This document shows positions 1 to 4,882 of a stretch of DNA of 7,734 bases, piece by piece. Position numbers and translations under genes: made by a program. Source of the stretch: Hyphomicrobiales bacterium (GTDB lineage Bacteria > Pseudomonadota > Alphaproteobacteria > Rhizobiales > Beijerinckiaceae); the NCBI GenBank assembly GCA_028865375.1, contig JAGWKJ010000110.1, positions 1 to 7,734 of the forward strand, given 5' to 3'. The notes beneath the pieces are model-generated. The model had not been told where the DNA came from, ran no database searches, and saw only the letters and a list, made by a program, of their open reading frames with translations. Every line of letters begins with the position of its first letter. Position 1 is the stretch's first letter.

Positions 1-42
1 GTCGCCGACCAGTACAGGCAGAAGAAGCGCAAGTCCGCCTGA
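1..42 (+). CDS. 3' end of an unidentified upstream gene (partial)
   Basis: Frame 1 is open from the window edge and ends at a TGA at 40-42, giving the last 13 residues VADQYRQKKRKSA. The tail is strongly basic. That would suit the cytoplasmic C-terminus of a membrane protein such as a transporter permease, but it is far too short to assign a family. It lies 23 bp upstream of the desaturase start on the same strand, with no obvious terminator between them, so it may be the preceding gene of the same operon. Its identity would be the best clue to the substrate of the oxygenase system downstream. The call as a real gene end rests only on frame, spacing and codon use. Confidence 0.5.
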   Translation, partial: VADQYRQKKRKSA

Positions 43-65
43 GCGCCTTCCACCGGACGAACGAC

Positions 66-1148
66 ATGACCGCCATCGACCGCCGCGACTACAGCCTCGT
101 GGGCAAGGACGCCGAGGAGGCGCTGGCCAAGGGGCTCGCCTCCGCCGAATGGTACCGCTGCCCGGTGCCGCGCAAGGAGCTCAAGGAGCTGATGAAGCGC
201 TCCGACGGACCCGCGATCCGCGACACGATGATCTGGCTCGGCGCGCTCGCCGTCTCGGGCGCGCTCGGCGTCCATTTCTGGGGCACGTGGGCGGCCGTTC
301 CGTTCTTCCTCGTCTATGGCGTCCTCTACGGTTCTGCCGGCGACAGCCGCTGGCACGAATGCGGCCACGGCACCGCGTTCAAGACGCGCTGGATGGACGA
401 TTCCGTCTATCACCTCGCCAGCTTCTTCATGCTGCGCGAGCCCACGATCTGGCGCTGGAGCCACACCCGCCACCACACCGACACGATCGTGGTGGGCCGC
501 GACCCCGAGATCGCCTCGCCACGGCCGCCGAACTTCCCGGTGCTGCTGCTGAATTTCCTCGCCATCCCCAACGCGGTCGCCGCGCTGCGCAAGCTGGCGC
601 TGCACGCCACCGGCCGCCTGAGCGCCGAGGAGGAGACCTTCGTGCCGGAGATGGAGCGTTCGAGGGTGTTCCTCGTCGCGCGGATCTGGTTCGCGATCTT
701 CGCCGGCGTGGCGCTCGCCTGCGTCCTGTCGCGCTCGATCCTGCCCGCGATGCTGGTCGGCCTGCCCACGATCTACGGCGGCTGGTTTTCGCACATGGTG
801 GGGCTCACGCAGCACGCGGGCCTGGCCGAGGACGTACTCGACCACCGGCTCAATTCGCGCACCGTCTACATGAACCCGGTGTTCCGGTTCCTCTACTGGA
901 ACATGAACTACCACGTGGAACACCACATGTTCCCGATGGCGCCCTATCACGCGCTGCCCCGCCTGCACGAGGCGATCAAGGCCGATTGCCCGCCGCCCTA
1001 CCCCAGCACCTGGGCGGCCTATCGCGAGATCGTGCCGGCGCTGTTGCGCCAGGCCCGCGATCCCCGCTACCACGTGAAGCGCGAATTGCCGGCCGGCGCC
1101 TCCGCCGTGCCGCACGATTTCGACCACCGCTCCGTGGCGGCGGGCTGA
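66..1148 (+). CDS. Membrane fatty acid desaturase/hydroxylase family diiron enzyme, MocD-like
   Basis: This 360-residue protein belongs to the integral-membrane non-heme diiron desaturase/hydroxylase superfamily, which uses O2 and two electrons to desaturate or hydroxylate a substrate. The three diagnostic histidine clusters are present: HECGH (residues 97-101), HTRHH (133-137) and HVEHH (283-287); an extra conserved-looking His is at 250. Hydrophobic segments lie at about 54-72, 75-91, 156-170, 201-220 and 226-245, placing the metal site on the cytoplasmic side in the usual topology. Length is normal for the family. The start at 66 has a weak GGA-type ribosome site (55-57) and gives the expected N-terminus. 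It is followed after 17 bp by a MocE-type Rieske ferredoxin and then a ferredoxin reductase, the same order as in rhizobial mocDEF, where MocD is the proposed oxygenase that demethylates the rhizopine 3-O-methyl-scyllo-inosamine. Function as an oxygenase fed by these two partners is a good inference. The substrate (lipid, rhizopine or other) cannot be read from the sequence; RtxC-like desaturation is an alternative. Confidence 0.9.
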   Translation: MTAIDRRDYSLVGKDAEEALAKGLASAEWYRCPVPRKELKELMKRSDGPAIRDTMIWLGALAVSGALGVHFWGTWAAVPFFLVYGVLYGSAGDSRWHECGHGTAFKTRWMDDSVYHLASFFMLREPTIWRWSHTRHHTDTIVVGRDPEIASPRPPNFPVLLLNFLAIPNAVAALRKLALHATGRLSAEEETFVPEMERSRVFLVARIWFAIFAGVALACVLSRSILPAMLVGLPTIYGGWFSHMVGLTQHAGLAEDVLDHRLNSRTVYMNPVFRFLYWNMNYHVEHHMFPMAPYHALPRLHEAIKADCPPPYPSTWAAYREIVPALLRQARDPRYHVKRELPAGASAVPHDFDHRSVAAG

Positions 1149-1165
1149 ACCATCGGGAGACTGGA

Positions 1166-1483
1166 ATGGCCGGGAATTGGGTGGACGCTTGCGCGGCCGG
1201 GGACATCGACCAAGAGGACGTGATCCGCTTCGACCATTCGGGCCGCACCTTCGCGATCTATCGCTCGCCCGACGATTCCTATTTCGCCACCGACGGGCTG
1301 TGCACGCACGAACAGGTGCATCTGGCCGACGGGCTGGTGATGGACGAGATCATCGAGTGCCCCAAGCACAACGGCCGGTTCGACTACCGCACGGGCGCCG
1401 CCAAGGGCGCGCCGGTGTGCGTCGACCTCAAGACCTATCCGGTCAAGGTCGAGGGCGGTCGCGTGATGATCGACCTCGGATGA
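1166..1483 (+). CDS. mocE: MocE-family Rieske [2Fe-2S] ferredoxin
   Basis: This small soluble electron carrier has 105 residues. The Rieske cluster ligands are clear: C46-T-H48 and C65-P-K-H68, separated by 16 residues, in the bacterial dioxygenase-ferredoxin pattern CxH-x16-CxxH. There is no signal peptide or membrane segment, so it acts in the cytoplasm. The ATG at 1166 is preceded by GGGAGA (1155-1160) at 5-nt spacing; an open frame extends far upstream but overlaps the desaturase gene and is not coding. The stop overlaps the next gene's start (ATGA), indicating translational coupling to the reductase. The inferred role is to pass single electrons from the downstream flavoprotein to the upstream diiron membrane enzyme. 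The similarity is to MocE of rhizopine catabolism; the symbol is used at family level only, since rhizopine use by this organism is not demonstrated. Confidence 0.92.
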   Translation: MAGNWVDACAAGDIDQEDVIRFDHSGRTFAIYRSPDDSYFATDGLCTHEQVHLADGLVMDEIIECPKHNGRFDYRTGAAKGAPVCVDLKTYPVKVEGGRVMIDLG

Positions 1484-2727
1484 GCGCCGCGCCGCGCGTC
1501 GTCGTCGTCGGCGCGGGCGAGGCCGGCGCGCGCGCGGCCATGGCGCTGCGCGAGGCTGGGCACGTGGGCGAGGTCGTCCTGCTGGGCGCCGAGGCGCATG
1601 CGCCCTACGAGCGCCCACCGCTGTCGAAGGCGGCCATCGTCGACGACGAGCCGGCCTTCCCCGCCATCGCGGCGGCGGCCGACCTCGCGGGCCGCGGCGT
1701 CGAGCATCGGCGCGGCGCGACGGTCGTCGCGATCGACCGCGCGGCCGGCGAGGTCGCGCTCGCCGACGGCGGGCGCGTGCCCTACGGACGCCTGATCCTC
1801 GCCACCGGCGCCGAGCCGCGACGGCTCGCGATCCCGGGCGGCGAACATGCGCTGACCCTGCGCGACTGGGGCGACGCGGCGCGCATCCGCCGTCATCTCG
1901 CGCCCGGCGCCCGGCTCTGCGTGATCGGCGCCGGCTTCATCGGCCTCGAACTGGCGGCTTCCGCGCGCGCGCGGGGCTGCGCGGTGAGCGTGATCGAACC
2001 GCTGCCGCGCCCGCTGGTGCGCGCGGTGCCCGCGCCGCTGGCCGAACGCCTCGCCGCGCGCCACCGCGCCGAGGGGGTGGACCTGCGCTGCGGGATCGGC
2101 GTCGCCTCGATCGCGGTCGAACGCGACGGCGAGCCCTTCACCATCGCCCTGACGGACGGGACGACGCTGGGCGCCGACCTCGTGGTGGCGGGGATCGGCG
2201 CGTCGCCGCGCGTCGAGCTCGCCAAGGCGGCCGGGCTCGCCATCGACAACGGGATCGCGGTCGACGGGGCCATGCGCACGTCGGATCCGCGCGTGTTCGC
2301 CATCGGCGATTGCGCGTCCTATCCGCTCGCGCTGCTCGACGGGCGGCGCGTGCGGCTGGAATCCTGGCGCAACGCGCAGCAACAGGGCGAGCGCGCCGCG
2401 CGCGCGATCGCCGGCGACGAGCCGGGCGTGGCGGCCCCGTCCGACGCCGTGCCGTGGTTCTGGTCCGACCAATACGACCTGCACCTGCAGATCGCCGGCC
2501 TGCCCGACGGCGCAGCGCCCTTCGTCGAGCGCCCGCTCGGCGACGGCGCGATCATGCTGCTTCAGGCCGCGCCCGACGGGCGCCTGCTCGCCGCCGCCGC
2601 GCTGGGGCCGCTGGGCGCGGTCGCGCGCGACATGCGCATCGTCGAGACGCTGATCGCACGCCGCGCCAGGCCAGACATGGCCGCGCTCGCCGACCCCGCG
2701 ACCAAGCTGAAGGGGCTGCTGCGGTAA
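1480..2727 (+). CDS. FAD-dependent NAD(P)H:ferredoxin reductase, MocF-like
   Basis: This 415-residue protein has the layout of ring-hydroxylating-dioxygenase type ferredoxin reductases (pyridine nucleotide-disulfide oxidoreductase fold). It contains an N-terminal FAD-binding GAGEAG (11-16), YERPPLSK (43-50), the ATG turn of the first domain near 108-110, and a second Rossmann motif GAGFIGLE (150-157) followed by a strand ending in E173, which usually favours NADH over NADPH. The flavin-contacting FAIGDCAS lies at 273-280. A C-terminal reductase domain from about 325 contains the WFWSDQYD segment typical of this group. There is no redox-active CxxxxC, as expected for a ferredoxin reductase rather than a disulfide reductase. 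The start at 1480 overlaps the ferredoxin stop by 4 bases. It should oxidise NADH and reduce the Rieske ferredoxin encoded just upstream, completing a three-component oxygenase chain. Family assignment is secure; the partner assignment is inferred from gene order. Confidence 0.92.
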   Translation: MSAAPRVVVVGAGEAGARAAMALREAGHVGEVVLLGAEAHAPYERPPLSKAAIVDDEPAFPAIAAAADLAGRGVEHRRGATVVAIDRAAGEVALADGGRVPYGRLILATGAEPRRLAIPGGEHALTLRDWGDAARIRRHLAPGARLCVIGAGFIGLELAASARARGCAVSVIEPLPRPLVRAVPAPLAERLAARHRAEGVDLRCGIGVASIAVERDGEPFTIALTDGTTLGADLVVAGIGASPRVELAKAAGLAIDNGIAVDGAMRTSDPRVFAIGDCASYPLALLDGRRVRLESWRNAQQQGERAARAIAGDEPGVAAPSDAVPWFWSDQYDLHLQIAGLPDGAAPFVERPLGDGAIMLLQAAPDGRLLAAAALGPLGAVARDMRIVETLIARRARPDMAALADPATKLKGLLR

Positions 2728-2728
2728 G

Positions 2729-2748
2729 GGACCGGGAGCCCCCCGTCC
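2729..2748 (+). terminator. Possible weak terminator after the oxygenase operon
   Basis: Two bases after the reductase stop, GGAC (2729-2732) can pair with GTCC (2745-2748) and GGG (2734-2736) with CCC (2742-2744), leaving one bulged C and a five-base loop. A T-rich patch follows at 2756-2761 but is not directly adjacent, so this is a poor match to an intrinsic terminator. It sits where the operon would be expected to end, before the unrelated flippase gene. Confidence 0.3.
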
Positions 2749-2803
2749 GCAACCCTTTCTTGACGCTCGAGGCGCATCCTGCCGCGCCCGGGGACCGTGC
2801 CCA

Positions 2804-4240
2804 ATGAAGACGATCACGATCTACGCGGCGAATTCGCTGATGAATTTCGTCGTCGGCCTCGCGGTTGCGCGCTGGCTGGGACCGCACGAATACGGACGTT
2901 TCGCGCTCGGCCTTTCGGTGGCGGCCTTCCTGGCGATGGCCTTCTTCGACTGGACGCGGCTGTGCGCGATCCGCTTCTATTCCGAGGAGACGCGGGTCGG
3001 GAACCCGCGCATCCGCGCCACGCTGGACGCCGCCTTCGCCACGGCCGCCGGCATCGTCGCGCTCGGCGCCGCGATCCTCGCGCTGGCCGGCGTAAAGGTC
3101 GCCGCCTCGACCGGGCTCCTGTTCGCCGCCGCGCTCGGCGGGGCGACGATGGGCCTCTACGAATATCAAACGGCCCTCCTGCGCGCCCGTTTCGCCGACC
3201 GCGCCTACGCCCACCTCGTATTGGCGCGCAACGCCTTCGCGCTCGTCGTCTCGGCGGGCGGCGCCTATGTTTTCCATTCGGCGCTGTTCGCTCTGTTCGC
3301 CTTCAGCGCCAGCTCGTTCTTCGGCATGGCGTTCGCGATCGCCGACCTGCGCGACGGCGCGGGCTTCCGTCTTCTCGCCGACCGGGCGCAGATGTCGGTG
3401 TTCGTGCGCTACGCGGCGCCAATCCTCGCCTCCGACGTGCTCTACCAGGCCGTGCCGCTGGGCAACCGCGCGCTGATCTCGCTGGGCCTCGGCTATGCCG
3501 CGACGGGGCGCTTTTCGCTGCCCTTCGACCTCGGCATCAAGCTGTTCGGCGCGCTGGGCGCGACGCTCGACGTGCTGCTGTTCCAGCTCGCGGTGCGCGC
3601 CGAGCGCGTGCACGGCGTCGAGACGGCGCAAGCGCAGGTCGCCCGCAACATGGCCCTGGTGGTCGCCGTCGCCGCGCCGGTCGCCACCGGCCTGTGGCTC
3701 GTCTTGCCGAGTTTGAACGCCCTGCTGATCCCGCCGGAGTTCCGGGCGACCTTCGCGCCCTATCTGACGGTCCTCTTGCCCGGCCTGTTCGCCTTCGTCG
3801 TCGGCCAATATGCCGCGATGCCGGTGCTCAAGCTCGCCCATCGCACGGCGCCGGTGTTCCGCGCCGGGCTCGCGGCGGTCGTCGTCGATTTCGCGCTCGT
3901 CGCGCTAACGCGGGGGCGGACCGACGCTTCGGGCTTCGTGCTCGCCCAATCGGCCTCATTCGTCGCCGGGGCGTTCGCCTTGGCGGTCTCGGCGGCGCGG
4001 CTCGGTCCCGCCTTGCCGCCCGCAAAGGATTGGCTGGCGCCGCTCGTCGGCTGCCTTGCGATGGCGGCCGCGGTGTGGCCGTTGCGCGGCTTGCCGCCGG
4101 GCGCGCCGGCTTTGGCGTTGCAGGCGGCGGTCGGGGCCGCGGTCTATGCCGCCGCCTTGTGGGCGGCGGACGTCGCCGGACTGCGCGCCGAGATCACGGC
4201 TCGGTGGAAGCCGCCGGGCGCGCCGGCGGCCCCGATCTAA
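2804..4240 (+). CDS. Wzx-like polysaccharide/oligosaccharide flippase family membrane protein
   Basis: This 478-residue, highly hydrophobic protein has about 12-14 predicted transmembrane segments (roughly 2-22, 32-49, 78-98, 101-118, 136-158, 160-180, 204-224, 242-262, 283-303, 318-340, 352-368, 376-397, 411-428 and 435-455). The N-terminal stretch ARWLGPHEYGRFAL (22-35) is the signature-like 'ARxLGPxxyG' turn after helix 1 in the polysaccharide-biosynthesis/MATE-like (MOP) flippase superfamily. Members move lipid-linked sugar intermediates across the inner membrane during O-antigen, capsule or exopolysaccharide assembly. The ATG at 2804 has GGGGA (2790-2794) upstream at 9 nt. It lies 76 bp after the oxygenase operon, too far for coupling, and converges with the DoxX gene. 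No glycosyltransferase, polymerase or ligase lies in the window, so it is an orphan here and its sugar substrate is unknown. Family-level call is good; transported substrate is not determinable. Confidence 0.82.
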   Translation: MKTITIYAANSLMNFVVGLAVARWLGPHEYGRFALGLSVAAFLAMAFFDWTRLCAIRFYSEETRVGNPRIRATLDAAFATAAGIVALGAAILALAGVKVAASTGLLFAAALGGATMGLYEYQTALLRARFADRAYAHLVLARNAFALVVSAGGAYVFHSALFALFAFSASSFFGMAFAIADLRDGAGFRLLADRAQMSVFVRYAAPILASDVLYQAVPLGNRALISLGLGYAATGRFSLPFDLGIKLFGALGATLDVLLFQLAVRAERVHGVETAQAQVARNMALVVAVAAPVATGLWLVLPSLNALLIPPEFRATFAPYLTVLLPGLFAFVVGQYAAMPVLKLAHRTAPVFRAGLAAVVVDFALVALTRGRTDASGFVLAQSASFVAGAFALAVSAARLGPALPPAKDWLAPLVGCLAMAAAVWPLRGLPPGAPALALQAAVGAAVYAAALWAADVAGLRAEITARWKPPGAPAAPI

Positions 4241-4241
4241 G

Positions 4242-4254
4242 CCGCCTCAGGCGG
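4242..4254. terminator. Convergent hairpin between flippase and doxX
   Basis: CCGCC (4242-4246) and GGCGG (4250-4254) flank TCA, which is the reverse complement of the doxX TGA stop. The structure starts two bases after the flippase stop codon and could act in both directions as the shared 3' end of the two convergent genes. There is no T-tract on either side, so it would be a weak intrinsic terminator or a 3'-end stabilising hairpin at most. Confidence 0.35.
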
Positions 4255-4639
4255 TGCGCGCCTCGGAATCGACCGCCCAGACGCCCGGACCGAGGGCCGC
4301 GATCGCCAAAAACCCGAAGCAAAACAGGATCACCGCCTCGCCGCCGTTCTCAAGCGGGAAAAACCCTCGCTCGATGTGCATCAGAAAATAGGCGACTGCC
4401 ATTTCGCCGGAGCAAATGAACGCCGCCAATCGCGTCATGAAGCCCGCGGCGATCAATGCCCCGCCGACGGTCTCGATGATCCCGGCCGCGAGCAACAGCG
4501 GCGGCAAATGCGGCATCGGCATGGGAACCGGGAAGCCGAACAGCTTCGACAGGCCATGCTCGAGGAACAACAGGCCGATGACGACCCGGAAAACGCTCAA
4601 GATCTGACCATTGTAGCGCAAAAGCCAAGCGAATTTCAT
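4247..4639 (-). CDS. DoxX family membrane protein
   Basis: This is a 130-residue protein with about four membrane segments (roughly 12-28, 46-66, 68-88 and 103-122). Features shared with the DoxX family are the N-terminal 'R..IGLLFLEHGLSKLFGF' region (18-36), the central GIIETVGGALIAAGFMTR (53-70) and the C-terminal FFPLENGGEAVILFCFGF (93-110), followed by GPG (117-119). DoxX-like proteins are small inner-membrane proteins. Some relatives associate with quinol oxidase or with thiol/oxidative-stress complexes, but most, including this subgroup, have no defined reaction. The start at 4639 is the first Met of the recognisable family region. It is preceded on the minus strand by GGGGG (plus 4645-4649) at 5 nt; the open frame continuing upstream is antisense to ppc and not real. 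The gene is divergent from ppc and convergent with the flippase. Confidence 0.88.
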   Translation of the reverse strand: MKFAWLLRYNGQILSVFRVVIGLLFLEHGLSKLFGFPVPMPMPHLPPLLLAAGIIETVGGALIAAGFMTRLAAFICSGEMAVAYFLMHIERGFFPLENGGEAVILFCFGFLAIAALGPGVWAVDSEARTA

Positions 4640-4703
4640 GCAGACCCCCGGATGTCGCCGGCGAAAGACGCCGACCCGGTTCGCACCATGGGCGATCATT
4701 GGG

Positions 4704-4732
4704 GCGAATTGCGGAGCGAACCCTTGCGTCAA
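4704..4732 (-). promoter_or_regulatory. Tentative doxX promoter
   Basis: Read on the minus strand, TTGACG (plus 4727-4732) is a good -35 match. With a 17-base spacer the -10 position would be ATTCGC (plus 4704-4709), which is poor; a one-base shift gives AATTCG. It lies about 65 bp upstream of the doxX start, a sensible distance. Only the -35 half is persuasive. Confidence 0.22.
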
Positions 4733-4752
4733 AGCAATCGGACATTCGCCGC

Positions 4753-4767
4753 CGGCCAATTCGGCCG
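4753..4767. repeat. Short dyad in the doxX-ppc intergenic region
   Basis: CGGCC (4753-4757) and GGCCG (4763-4767) form a perfect inverted repeat around AATTC. It sits in the middle of the divergent spacer, where a regulator binding site would be plausible. In such GC-rich DNA a 5-bp dyad can easily arise by chance. Confidence 0.25.
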
Positions 4768-4818
4768 CTCGACGCTTTGGCGCGTTTCGTGCTTGTTCCA
4801 ATACGTGATCGGGCCATT

Positions 4819-4852
4819 GCACCGGGCTCGAACGCACTTGGCCTCCCGGTGC
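4819..4852 (+). repeat. 8-bp inverted repeat in the ppc leader (possible hairpin or operator)
   Basis: GCACCGGG (4819-4826) is exactly the reverse complement of CCCGGTGC (4845-4852), with 18 bases between. If transcribed, it would form an 8-bp GC-rich stem ending 8 bases before the Shine-Dalgarno of ppc. It could equally be a two-half-site operator for a dimeric regulator, the half-site centres being 26 bp apart. Nothing in the sequence tells which, and the transcription start is unknown. Confidence 0.4.
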
Positions 4853-4860
4853 CTTCGTGC

Positions 4861-4877
4861 AAGGAGGCGTTGCAACG
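4861..4877 (+). promoter_or_regulatory. Strong ppc Shine-Dalgarno followed by a palindrome
   Basis: AAGGAGG (4861-4867) is a near-perfect anti-16S match and marks the ppc translation start region. It is directly followed by the perfect 10-bp palindrome CGTTGCAACG (4868-4877). The nearest in-frame ATG (4883) is 15 bases from the AAGGAGG and the next (4895) is 27, so 4883 is favoured, although 15 is longer than usual. Confidence 0.55.
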
Positions 4878-4882
4878 TTTCG

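Noticed and set aside
66..1148. Assignment of the desaturase as a specific acyl-lipid delta-desaturase.
   Set aside because: The histidine boxes are shared by desaturases, hydroxylases and MocD-type oxygenases; nothing visible fixes regiospecificity or even a lipid substrate.
2759..2764. CTTGAC, a perfect alphaproteobacterial-type -35 hexamer upstream of the flippase.
   Set aside because: At 16-18 bases downstream there is only GC-rich sequence with no -10-like hexamer, so I do not call a promoter.
1435..2817. A long minus-strand frame opposite the ferredoxin reductase.
   Set aside because: It is a shadow of GC-rich codon use; the sense frame carries both Rossmann motifs and the reductase C-terminal domain.
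2797..4419. A long plus-strand frame overlapping the whole flippase in another frame.
   Set aside because: The composition is Arg-rich shadow sequence; the frame at 2804-4240 gives a coherent membrane protein with a family motif.
4376..4882. In-frame upstream extension of ppc by 169 codons.
   Set aside because: It runs antisense through doxX and the intergenic region, has no PEP carboxylase similarity, and ends before a strong Shine-Dalgarno.
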